From contig NZ_BPMV01000002.1 of NCBI RefSeq assembly GCF_019656655.1, forward strand, positions 620,001 through 684,000: DNA of 64,000 nt, in the 5' to 3' direction. The notes beneath the pieces were generated by a model that was not told where the DNA came from, searched no databases, and saw only the letters and a program-made list of their open reading frames with translations. Shown here in pieces: positions 35,402 to 43,714 of this stretch. Origin of the DNA: Tsukamurella sp. TY48 (GTDB lineage Bacteria; Actinomycetota; Actinomycetes; Mycobacteriales; Mycobacteriaceae). How positions within the stretch are numbered: the first letter of the stretch is position 1; the number at the start of each line of letters is the position of its first letter. The translations under genes were made by a program, and so were the position numbers.

Positions 35402-36735
35402 CGCTCCTCCTCGTGATCGTCGTGTTCGAGTGCGGCTGCGATCTCCCCCGCCCGGACGGCGGCGTTGGAGAGGAGTGTGGTGGCGAGGCCGTGGCCGGTC
35501 AGATCGGCGCCCTGTACGTACAGGCCCGGGACCTCACGGCCCTCGATCACGGCGCGGTGCGAGCGCGCGACCCGGACATCGGTCCCGTCCGGCGCCGCTG
35601 TGGACAGGCCGTGCAATCCGGCGGGACGGAAGCCGGTCGCGCAGATCACCGCGTCGAAGGGCGCGGTGCGTTCCTCGCCCGTGGTGGTGACGCGCACAGT
35701 CACATCGAGCAGGCCGTCGGCGGCGGGACCGCAGGCCGTCACCTCGCTGGTGCGGTGCACTCGCAGGCGGTGTTCGCCGCTGACCCGCTCGCGGTACCAG
35801 CGGGTGAACAGGTCCTCGGTGAGGGCGTGTTCCACGGCGCCGTAATTGGTGTTGGCATGGCGCCGCAGTAGGTCGTCCCGCACATGCGGCGGCGCGATCT
35901 GGAACTCGTCGACCACCTCGGGGTCGAAGATCTGGTTCACGAACGGGCTCTCGTCGACCGCGGCGAGACCGAAGCCGCGGAAGACCACGTCGACCGCGGC
36001 TCCGGCGTCATGCAGGTACGCGGCCACCTCGGCGGCCGACTGACCGCCTCCGACCACGAGGAACCGGCCCGCGTCGAGGCCTCCGCCGAGTCGGCGCCGC
36101 AGCTCGTCGACGCGGTCGAGCAGTTCGATCGCGTGGAAGACGCGCCCACTGTCGGCGTTGCTGCGCGCCCAGTCCGGAAGGCTCGCCTGCAGGCCCCGCG
36201 CGACGACCACGGACCGCGCCCAGACCGTGGAGACGGTGCCATCGCGACCGCGGTGGCGCACGGCGAACCGGGCGCCCGCGGGCGCGGTGGGTTCGGCCGC
36301 CTCGATGGCGGTCACTTCCTCGCCGTAGGCCACGACCCGGTCGAAGCGGCCGGCCGCCCACGCGAGGTAGTCGGCGAATTCGGCCCGTTCCGGGGTGAGT
36401 GTCGCGCGGTTGACGAAATCGACCAGCCGCCCGCGCGCCGCCAGGTAGGAGACGAAGGAGAAGGTGCTGTGCGGGTTGCGGAGCGTGGCGAGGTCCTTGA
36501 GAAAGCTGATCTGCATCGTGGTGCCCGGCAACAGCATTCCCGGGTGCCACTGGAAGCGGTCGCGGCGTTCGAGGAAGACGGCATCGGTCTCCGCCGCGGA
36601 TTCCTCCAGCGCGATCGCCAAGGCGAGATTGGCGGGTCCGAAACCCACTCCCACTACATCGAAGACACGGGCGTCCGGTTCCGCGTCAGCGAGGACCGGA
36701 ACCTCGGCCCCAACCCCCGATTTGGATCGCATCAT
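35398..36735 (-). CDS. Lysine/ornithine N-monooxygenase (SidA/IucD/PvdA family)
   Basis: This 445-residue FAD/NADPH enzyme would hydroxylate the side-chain amine of ornithine or lysine. The FAD motif GVGFGPANLALAIALEE lies near residue 29, the substrate/flavin segment FQWHPGMLLPGTTMQISFLK near 60, and NADPH-binding LVVGGGQSAAEVA near 216. HANTNYGAVEHAL near 288 is the conserved amino-acid-binding region and ATGFRP closes the fold. The ATG at 36735 has GGAGG 9 bases upstream. It heads a three-gene coupled operon with the OlsB-like and MMPL genes; no NRPS lies nearby. No convincing iron-regulator box is seen upstream. Confidence 0.88.
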   Translation of the reverse strand: MMRSKSGVGAEVPVLADAEPDARVFDVVGVGFGPANLALAIALEESAAETDAVFLERRDRFQWHPGMLLPGTTMQISFLKDLATLRNPHSTFSFVSYLAARGRLVDFVNRATLTPERAEFADYLAWAAGRFDRVVAYGEEVTAIEAAEPTAPAGARFAVRHRGRDGTVSTVWARSVVVARGLQASLPDWARSNADSGRVFHAIELLDRVDELRRRLGGGLDAGRFLVVGGGQSAAEVAAYLHDAGAAVDVVFRGFGLAAVDESPFVNQIFDPEVVDEFQIAPPHVRDDLLRRHANTNYGAVEHALTEDLFTRWYRERVSGEHRLRVHRTSEVTACGPAADGLLDVTVRVTTTGEERTAPFDAVICATGFRPAGLHGLSTAAPDGTDVRVARSHRAVIEGREVPGLYVQGADLTGHGLATTLLSNAAVRAGEIAAALEHDDHEEER

Positions 36736-36823
36736 CGTCCCTGACCTCCGGGCGGATGCCGTTGTCAGCGTCCCGCGTGGAGCGAATCTTAACTCCCCGA
36801 AGCAATGCGTACACTGTTCTCAA

Positions 36824-39559
36824 TCAGGTGAATTCACCATTGTTTTCGGGATGCACGGGTGTATCGAACGCGGGCGGCTCCAAAGGCAGACGCGGGTTGT
36901 GCAAGTGAGCCACCAGACCCGTCCATCCGGTCTGGTGCGTGGCACCGAGTCCCTCGCCCGTATCGCCGTCGAAGTACTCGTAGAAGGTGGGGTGCTGGGA
37001 CCACAGCGGATTGTCGCTCCCTTCGATCCGCGCGGCGTCGGCCGGCCGGCGGGCGCCGCCACCGTCGGCCCTGGTGACCGGGCGGAAGAGCCCCACCAGC
37101 CCACCGTCGATCACATCGGCCGCCTCCTCGAGCGTGCACAGGTTGTCCGAGCCGGTGGGGATGGCGATGGTGAACGCGTCGCCGAAGTGCCGGCCGTAGG
37201 TGCGCAGCTTGTCGGCCAGCAGCACGTTCACCGGGAACCACACGGGACCGCGCCAGTTCGAGTTGCCGCCGTACATCCCGGTGGTCGATTCGCCGGGCTC
37301 GTAGGCGATCGAGACGGAGTTGCCCTCGACATCCTCGGTCACCTGCTGCTCCGCCTTCGACAGCGAGCGGATGCCGTAGGGCGCCAGGAACTCCGCGGGG
37401 TCGAACATGCGCTCCAGCACGCGCCGCAGCCGGTCCGGATTCACCAGCGACAGCAGCATCTTCCGCTCGCCGCCCTCGCCGATGCTGTCGAGCAGCGGCT
37501 CCACCAGTTCGGGGCGGCGCTGGCGCAGCCAATTGAGCCGCGCGGTGACGTCGGGACACTTCTCGGCGATCCAGGTGGGCACGTCGGTGGCCCCCAGGAT
37601 GGGGAGCAGCCCCACCATCGATCGCACCCGCATCGGCTGCGCGGTGCCATCGGGGCGCACCAGTACGTCGTAGAAGAAGCCGTCCTCGTCGTCCCACAGG
37701 GAGAGCCCGTGCGAGCCGAAATTGTAGGTGGCGCGGGAGATCTGCAGGAAGTGCTCGAGGAACTTGGTGGCGCAGTCCTGCCACGCCGGATCGTGCCGGG
37801 ACAGTTCGAGCGCGATCTTGAACATCTGCTGGCAGTAGAAGGCCATCCAGCTGGTGGCGTCCGACTGCTCCAATCGATAGCCGGGCGGCAGCGGCGCCGA
37901 GCGGTTGAAGAAGCCGATGTTGTCCATGCCGAGGAAGCCGCCCTCGAAGACCCCCGCATCGTCGGAGCCCTTGCTGTTGACCCACCAGGAGAAGTTGAGC
38001 AGCAACTTGGTGAAGACGCGCACCAGGAAGTCGCGGTCGCGGTAGCCGTCGATGCGGTACACGTGCCATGCGGCCCAGGCGTGCACGGGCGGATTGACGT
38101 CGCTGAACTCCCATTCGTAGGCGGGGAGTTGGCCGTTGGGGTGCATCGCCCATTCGCGGCACATGAGCACCAGCTGTTCCTTGGCGAATTCGGCGTCCAC
38201 GTGGGCCAACGGGATGCAGTGGAAGGCCAGGTCCCAGGCGGCGAACCAGGGGTACTCCCACTCGTCGGGCATCGAGATCACATCGGCCAGCGAGAAGTGC
38301 TTCCAGTTGGTGTTGCGGCGCCCCGGATCCGCCCGCTCGCGCGGCGAGGGGTCCACGGCCGGGTCGCCGTCGAGCCAGCTCTCCACGTCGTACCGGTAGA
38401 GCTGCTTGTTCCACAGCATGCCGGCGTAGGCGCGGCGCGCCACGTGCCGGTCCTCACCGGTCACGTCCTCGTGGATCACGGTGCCGTAGAACTCGTCGGC
38501 CTCGGCGCGGCGGTCGGCCAGCACGGCGGCGAAACCGGGACCGAAGGTATCCAGCGACGGTGCGCGGTGCGACAGGCGCAGCCGCACCGTCACGCTCTCC
38601 CCCGGCGGGACCGAGGCGAACCGGTACCAGAACGCGGCCTTGGTGCCGCGCCCCTCCGGATTGACCGCTGACTCGTCGCCGTGCACCACCCGCTTGTTGA
38701 TCGCGTCCTTCGGATAGGGCGAGGCGTTCTCCGCGTTGCCGAACAACTCCACGCCGTCGGTCTCGTTGTCGCAGAAAAGGACTTCGGGTTCGCCCTCGGC
38801 CGCGAGGTAGTACTCGCCCAGCCACTGGTGCGTCACCCGGACGGCCTCCAGGCCGCCCGCGGCGAGCTCGGACTGCGGCAGCCGCGCGATCTCCCCGCGG
38901 CGGTCGTCGTGACCCCAGGCCCAGGTGTTGCGCAGCCACAGTTGCGGCAGCAGATCGAGCGGGGCGGGCGACGGGCCGTTGTTCACGGCTTCGATCTCCA
39001 CGCAGATGTCGTCGGGGGCCGCCTTGCCGTAGCGCACGTGCACGTCGAAGAAGCGGTTGTCCGCGAGGATGCCGGTGTCGGCGAGCTCGAACTCACGCTG
39101 GGCGCGGTCGCGGGCCGCGTTCTCCTCGCGCAGCCGCTGGTAGGGGTACTCGGCCTGCGGATAGCGGTACATCCAGTGCATCCAGCTGTGCGTCGGCGTC
39201 CCGTCCACGGGCCACCAGTACTCCTTGACGTCCTCACCGTGGTTGCCCTGGGCGTTGGTGAGCCCGAACAGCCGTTCCTTGAGGATGGGGTCGTTGTGGT
39301 TCCATAGGCCCACGGCCAGGTTGAGGAAGCCGTAGCGATCGCAGATGCCGCCCAGCCCGTCCTCGCCCCACCGGTAGGCGCGGCGGTGCGCCTGCTCGAA
39401 TCCGAAACTGGCCCAGGCATCGCCGTCGGCGCTGTAGTCCTCGCGGACGGTTCCCCACTGCCGCCCGGACAGGTACGGGCCCCACAGGCGCCAGGGCCCG
39501 TCGGGTCCGGGGCTCTCGGCGAGGCGGCGGTGTTCGGCTGTCGGCTCGGTCTCGCTCAC
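36824..39559 (-). CDS. GH63-like (MGH1-type) glucosidase
   Basis: This 911-residue cytoplasmic glycoside hydrolase has an (alpha/alpha)6 barrel in its second half. The segment PWFAAWDLAFHCIPLAHVDA near residue 435 and GNSNWRGPVWFPVN near 770 are the conserved tryptophan-rich active-site parts of GH63/GH37-type enzymes. The N-terminal half (1-390) is the beta-rich domain. Relatives act on glucosylated small molecules or alpha-glucans; the exact substrate cannot be read. The GTG at 39559 starts a clean VSETEPTAEH; upstream codons are Cys/Arg-rich noise. It stands alone 88 bp upstream of the hydroxylase operon. Confidence 0.83.
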   Translation of the reverse strand: MSETEPTAEHRRLAESPGPDGPWRLWGPYLSGRQWGTVREDYSADGDAWASFGFEQAHRRAYRWGEDGLGGICDRYGFLNLAVGLWNHNDPILKERLFGLTNAQGNHGEDVKEYWWPVDGTPTHSWMHWMYRYPQAEYPYQRLREENAARDRAQREFELADTGILADNRFFDVHVRYGKAAPDDICVEIEAVNNGPSPAPLDLLPQLWLRNTWAWGHDDRRGEIARLPQSELAAGGLEAVRVTHQWLGEYYLAAEGEPEVLFCDNETDGVELFGNAENASPYPKDAINKRVVHGDESAVNPEGRGTKAAFWYRFASVPPGESVTVRLRLSHRAPSLDTFGPGFAAVLADRRAEADEFYGTVIHEDVTGEDRHVARRAYAGMLWNKQLYRYDVESWLDGDPAVDPSPRERADPGRRNTNWKHFSLADVISMPDEWEYPWFAAWDLAFHCIPLAHVDAEFAKEQLVLMCREWAMHPNGQLPAYEWEFSDVNPPVHAWAAWHVYRIDGYRDRDFLVRVFTKLLLNFSWWVNSKGSDDAGVFEGGFLGMDNIGFFNRSAPLPPGYRLEQSDATSWMAFYCQQMFKIALELSRHDPAWQDCATKFLEHFLQISRATYNFGSHGLSLWDDEDGFFYDVLVRPDGTAQPMRVRSMVGLLPILGATDVPTWIAEKCPDVTARLNWLRQRRPELVEPLLDSIGEGGERKMLLSLVNPDRLRRVLERMFDPAEFLAPYGIRSLSKAEQQVTEDVEGNSVSIAYEPGESTTGMYGGNSNWRGPVWFPVNVLLADKLRTYGRHFGDAFTIAIPTGSDNLCTLEEAADVIDGGLVGLFRPVTRADGGGARRPADAARIEGSDNPLWSQHPTFYEYFDGDTGEGLGATHQTGWTGLVAHLHNPRLPLEPPAFDTPVHPENNGEFT

Positions 39560-39614
39560 GCGGAGAATCTTGCTACAGCAGCACCCGATGCGCAGGGCCG
39601 CGGCGCAATCACCG

Positions 39615-40340
39615 TCAGCGCAGCGCCGAGCGCGCCTGCGCCCGCATCTCCCAGAACAGGATCTCCGCGTCCGCGGTGGCGCGCACGTGCAGCTCTCCGG
39701 AGTCGACGGTGCGCAGGGCGTCACCCTCGGCGAGCAGCTCACCGTCGGCCTCGACGATGCCGGTCACCACGAACAGGTGCCCGAAGGGCGCGGGCGGGAG
39801 CGTGACCGCCTCGCCCGGGGCGAGGCGGGCGGCGTACAGGGCCGCGGCATCGTTGCCGATGGCGACCGCCGGCTCGTGCCCGGCGATCCCGGAGGCCACC
39901 GTGACCAGGCCGCGTCCGTCCAGCGCGACGTCGGCGGTGCGGTACTCGGGCTCACCTCCGGGTTCGTTCGGCGGGAGCCACATCTGGATCACGCGGGCCA
40001 CGGTGCGCGTGGCGCGCGGGTTCTGTTCGCGGTGGTTGACGCCGGTCCCGGCACTCATCGCCTGGATCTGCCCGGCGCGCACGAGCCCCGTCGACCCCGA
40101 TGAATCGTCGTGGTGGATCTCCCCCGCCACCACCCAGGTGACGATCTCGGCGTCGCGGTGGAAGTGCCGGTCGACGCCGGAGCCGGGGTCCACGAGATCG
40201 TCGTTGTGCACCAGGAGCTGGCCGTGCGCGTTGGCACCGAGGTCGAAGTTGCCGGTGAAGGGCATCGACTGCCGGGTGTACAACCCCTCGCCGCGCCAGT
40301 GGGTGCGGTCGGCCGCACGGATGACCCTGCTCTCGCTCAC
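39615..40340 (-). CDS. Pirin-family protein
   Basis: This 241-residue bicupin has DRHFHRDAEIVTWVVAGEIH near residue 57, giving the two His ligands of the pirin metal site, and GTGVNHREQNP near 99, giving the third His and the Glu. Some bacterial pirins have quercetinase activity, others act in redox sensing; neither can be chosen here. The C-terminal cupin is complete and ends near FWEMRAQARSALR. The GTG start at 40340 has TAGTGT 6 bases upstream. Confidence 0.88.
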   Translation of the reverse strand: MSESRVIRAADRTHWRGEGLYTRQSMPFTGNFDLGANAHGQLLVHNDDLVDPGSGVDRHFHRDAEIVTWVVAGEIHHDDSSGSTGLVRAGQIQAMSAGTGVNHREQNPRATRTVARVIQMWLPPNEPGGEPEYRTADVALDGRGLVTVASGIAGHEPAVAIGNDAAALYAARLAPGEAVTLPPAPFGHLFVVTGIVEADGELLAEGDALRTVDSGELHVRATADAEILFWEMRAQARSALR

Positions 40341-40352
40341 CCCATCACACTA
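40341..40352 (-). promoter_or_regulatory. Leaderless promoter of the pirin gene
   Basis: TAGTGT (40347-40352) lies 6 bases before the GTG at 40340. Confidence 0.55.
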
Positions 40353-40363
40353 GGCATAGGGCG

Positions 40364-40405
40364 CGCCCCCGGCCGATGACCACGGTGGATCACCGGCCGG
40401 GGGCG
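40364..40405 (-). terminator. Terminator after the beta-helix/PDZ gene
   Basis: A perfect 12-bp stem CGCCCCCGGCCG/CGGCCGGGGGCG with an 18-base loop lies 29 bp beyond the stop of the disrupted gene. Confidence 0.7.
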
Positions 40406-40434
40406 GCGGTACGAGTCCCGTTAGGGGGCAGCGA

Positions 40435-42427
40435 TCACGACTTGGTGACCTTCAGTTCGACAGGATTCTGCAGACGCGAGACCTTCAAGGTGACCTCGGT
40501 CCCGGGCTGCACCGCCTGCCAGGCCTTCGTAAAGCTCGCCTGATCGGTCACCTTCACACTGCCGACTCCGACGATCACGTCATTCGCCTGGAGACCGCCC
40601 TCGGCGGCCGCCGACCCCGCGGGAACGTCTTTGACCAGCCGACCTTGACCGACCGGAAGGCCGACCACACTCGACACCGCCTCATCCGAGATACCCGTGA
40701 GCTTGGCACCGAGCCAATCGATCACCGACGTCTCCGCGGTGTTCGTGCTACTCGAACCCCGAAGACGAGTCGGCGGCGGGGTACCGGTCGTGCCGGGGCG
40801 GCCGAACTCGTTCATCGGAATGTTCCTGAAGCCCAGCCCGATCGCCGGCGAGTCGGGAGCCACGGTGAAGTCCAGGAGACCAGCCGTCTGCCACGGATTT
40901 CCCGCGACGAGCTCGGGGTCCGCGATGAGCGACGCGATGTCGGCCCCCTTAGCCCTCCAGGAATCCAGTGATCCCGGGAGGCTCACTGCGGATCCGTTGT
41001 TCCAGAAGAGGTTGGAATCGTAGACAGTCTTGGAGCGACGGGGATCCGCAGCGATGTCTCCGTGGTGACTGTACGGCCCGGATCCGAGAACGATGTTCCG
41101 CTCGATCGAGTCGCCGTTGTCTTCGAAGGACACCTGCTCGAAGATCCGCCCGCCGACCAGGATGTTGTTCTCCACGGTGCGTTCGAAGCCATCCCGCAGC
41201 TTGATCCCGGAGTTCAAGAGCAGGTTGTTCCTGACCACGTACCTGCTCGATCCGTCGTCGAGATCGATCGCCCAACTGCTGTTGTGCCAGATCCGGTTCT
41301 GCTCGATCGTGATGGGCTTGAGCACATCGGCCCGGACCGCGGCGCGCAGCTCCGCCGACGGCTTCGGCGTGTTCTTCGAGTAGCCGCCGCCGCTCGTGTT
41401 CGTGAACGGCCACCAGCGGTCGCGCCCCCAGGCGTTGATCGGACCGTGGTCGCCCGTCTCCTGGACGGTGTTCCAGATGTCGTTCTTACTCACGACGTGG
41501 CCGCCCCACGAGCCCTCGTTGAAGTTGATAGCGGCTCGAGGCGTGTCATGAATCGTGTTCTGGGTGATGGTGACGTCCTGAGCGAGCGATACTTGGACGC
41601 CCGCCACCTGCAACTCGTAGTTGCCGATGTCCGTGATGAGGTTCCGGCCCACGTGGATCTGACGGGGGTAGTCGTCGCTGGCCGGGCCCGACTCGCTGAC
41701 GTCGAGCGTCTTCTGGAAGGAGTCGAAGTACGACGGGGACCTCATGGAACTGGCCAATCCGGCCACGACCACGGCACTCGCCCCGATCTCTCGGAACTCG
41801 TTGTCGTCGATCTTGTTTCCGATGTTCCTTCCGGTGAGCATCACAGCGTTGCCGCCGATCTGGCGGAACGTGGAGCCGACGACGTTGACCCTCTCCGTGT
41901 TGCTGAGGGTCACAGCCCCCTCCCGCACGATGCCCCAATCAGACAGCAGCATCTTCTCGTACTCACTGTTGAACAGGGTGCGGTGAGTTCTGGTGATTTC
42001 GATACCACTGAACGTGATGTCGTGCACCGCTCCTCGCTCGTCGCCTTCGGCGACGATCACTTTGTTCAGTTCGCCCAGCCCGATCGTGGAGCCGTTGGGA
42101 TCTCGATCGCCGGCTTGGCGCAGGTACAGCTTGCCCGTATCGCGGTCGTAGAACCATTCACCGGGCGCATCCAACTCTTCCTGGATGTTCTCCACCATCC
42201 GCCTCTCGGCGTTGATACCGGACCCACGATTGTTGTCGCCTACCCACTGCAGTTCGGGTTTGCCATCGGCGTTGACGCCGGTGATCCGGAAGCTGTTTCC
42301 GCCCCATTCCTTGTCATGCTGGGCACGCACCAGGCCCGTCGTCGGGTTCTTCCAGGACTTCACCCGCTCGGGCGACAGCGCATCGCCGGCGTAGCCACCG
42401 AGAATCTTTCCCGGTGTCGGATCGAAG
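40435..42427 (-). pseudogene. 3' part of an IS-disrupted gene: beta-helix domain plus C-terminal PDZ
   Basis: This is the downstream part of a gene whose 5' part is 43715-45402. The frame continues from the insertion as (F)DPTPGKILGGYAGD. About 550 residues carry repeated short N/G-rich strands of a right-handed parallel beta-helix (NTERVNVVGSTFRQIGGNAV, VTITQNTIHDTPRAAINFNE, IEQNRIWHNSSWAI). The last 90 residues are a PDZ domain (LVKDVPAGSAAAEGGLQAND then VIVGVGSVKVTD). Such folds bind or cleave polysaccharide; no catalytic set is certain. An artificial start (GTG 42453 inside the IS end) would give a 672-residue cytosolic remnant. Codon use is less GC-biased than in neighbouring genes. Confidence 0.85.
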
Positions 42428-42457
42428 GGGTCTGCTGAAGGTTTCGTTGTCACTTCA
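42428..42457. repeat. IS terminal inverted repeat (orfB end)
   Basis: It starts GGGTCTGCTGAAGGT and continues with TTCGTTGTCACTTCA. It pairs with 43685-43714 with 4 mismatches. Confidence 0.85.
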
Positions 42458-42469
42458 GCTCAGTGATTG

Positions 42470-43346
42470 TTAGGCCGCGTTGGCGGCTGTGTAGATCATC
42501 TCAAATTCGATGGGTGTGAGCTTGCCGAGTGTGCGTTGTCGCCGGCGGCGGTGGTAGGTCCGTTCGATCCAGACGACGATTGCCGTCCGCAGTTCCTGGC
42601 GGGTGGTCCACTGCTGGCGGTCGAGGACGTTCTTCTGCAGCAGCGAGAAGAACGATTCCATCGCTGCGTTGTCCCCGGCGGAGCCGACCCTGCCCATCGA
42701 ACCGCTGAGCTGAAACCTGTTGAGCTGCTCGGTGAACCGGCGTGATCGGAACTGGCTACCTCGATCCGAGTGCACTACGCATCCGGCAACCGCGGCAGGG
42801 CCACCGCGCCGGGTCACGGCGCTGTTGATGGCGTTGACCGCGATGCGGGTCTTCATCCGTTCGTCGATCGAGTATCCGACGATCCGATTCGCATAGACGT
42901 CTTTGACCGCGCACAGATACAACTTGCCCCTCGCGGGTGTGGTGCTCTGTGATATCAGTGAGCCACAAACGGTTCGGGGCCTCAGCGGAGAACTCGCGTT
43001 CTACCAGGTCGTCATGGACCGGCGGTCCGGGACGTTTGCCGCTGCCGCGCCGGCGGCTGTGCGCGGAGAACAGACCAGCTTGTGAGCACAGCCGCCACAC
43101 TCGCCGCTCCGACACACTGTGACCGGCAGCGACGAGTTCGTCGGCGATGAACCGATACCCGAACTCCGGATCATCACGATGGACATCGACCGCAGCATTA
43201 GTCACCACCGCATCATCGACATCACGGTCACAGACTGGAACAGCGCTCCAGGCATAGAAGGCTTGGCGGGAGAACTTCAGAACCCGGCAGGTCACCGCGA
43301 CGGCAATCCCGTCAGCGGCCAGCTCGCGGACCAGCGGGAACATCAT
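42470..43346 (-). pseudogene. IS3-family transposase OrfB (DDE integrase), frameshifted
   Basis: The first frame (43346 to about 42927) begins MMFPLVRELAADGIAVAVTC and reaches the first catalytic Asp in NRLWLTDITEH. The frame then breaks at a run of four Gs (42927-42930, minus strand). The other frame continues GKLYLCAVKDVYANRIVGYS with the second Asp (VHSDRGSQF) and the Glu (NAAMESFFSLLQ), ending LTPIEFEMIYTAANAA. Three Gs instead of four would restore one 291-residue integrase. Total length is 877 bases, one over a multiple of three, consistent with a single inserted base. A sequencing error in the G run is the main alternative. Confidence 0.85.
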
Positions 43347-43642
43347 TTTGGGGACGAACCGAGCTTCAGATTCGCCTGCGACAAATACGCCGCCGCCCGC
43401 CGAAGGACTTCATTCTCCTGCTCCAACAGCCGGATCCGCCGCCGCGCTTCCCGCAGCTCCTTCGCCTCGTCCCGGCTCACACCGGGACGAACACCGTCAT
43501 CGACATCGTCTTGCCGCAGCCACCGCCGCAAACACGACTCCGCGATCCCGAAATCCTCCGCTACCTGTTTGAGCGAGACCTGCCCCGACCTGGCCACGCG
43601 GACCACATCAGCACGGAACTCCTCTGGATACGCCTTCGGCAT
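43343..43642 (-). CDS. IS3-family transposase OrfA (HTH)
   Basis: This 99-residue protein begins MPKAYPEEFRADVVRVARSG. The helix-turn-helix FGIAESCLRRWLR lies near residue 30, and a leucine-zipper-like helix LREARRRIRLLEQENEVLRR lies near 65, both typical of OrfA. It overlaps orfB at ATGATG. An OrfAB fusion by frameshifting near CCAAAAT, as in other IS3 elements, is possible but not shown. Confidence 0.9.
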   Translation of the reverse strand: MPKAYPEEFRADVVRVARSGQVSLKQVAEDFGIAESCLRRWLRQDDVDDGVRPGVSRDEAKELREARRRIRLLEQENEVLRRAAAYLSQANLKLGSSPK

Positions 43643-43684
43643 GGTCGATCATCCTTCCAGCAACAGTCCGCAGACCGCTACAGA

Positions 43685-43714
43685 TCAGGTGACAACTAGA
43701 CCTTCAGCAGACCC
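43685..43714. repeat. IS terminal inverted repeat (orfA end)
   Basis: Read on the minus strand it starts GGGTCTGCTGAAGGT then CTAGTTGTCACCTGA. It contains the TAG (43696-43698) that ends the interrupted reading frame. Confidence 0.85.

Larger units (their letters stand above)
42428..43714 (-). mobile_element. IS3-family insertion sequence, 1287 bp
   Basis: The element is bounded by 30-bp imperfect inverted repeats (26 of 30 match) and flanked by the direct duplication AAG (42425-42427 and 43715-43717; CTT on the gene strand). It encodes orfA (43343-43642) and orfB (42470-43346) in the IS3 arrangement. Removing it with one AAG copy joins ...ARYPN to FDPTPGK in frame and makes a 3678-base coding region, which proves the exact ends. 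Because orfB carries a frameshift (42927-42930), this copy is probably not self-mobile. Confidence 0.92.

Noticed and set aside
36736-36823. Iron-regulator (IdeR/DtxR) box upstream of the N-hydroxylase operon
   Set aside because: The best match (around 36787-36805) agrees at fewer than half of the 19 consensus positions.
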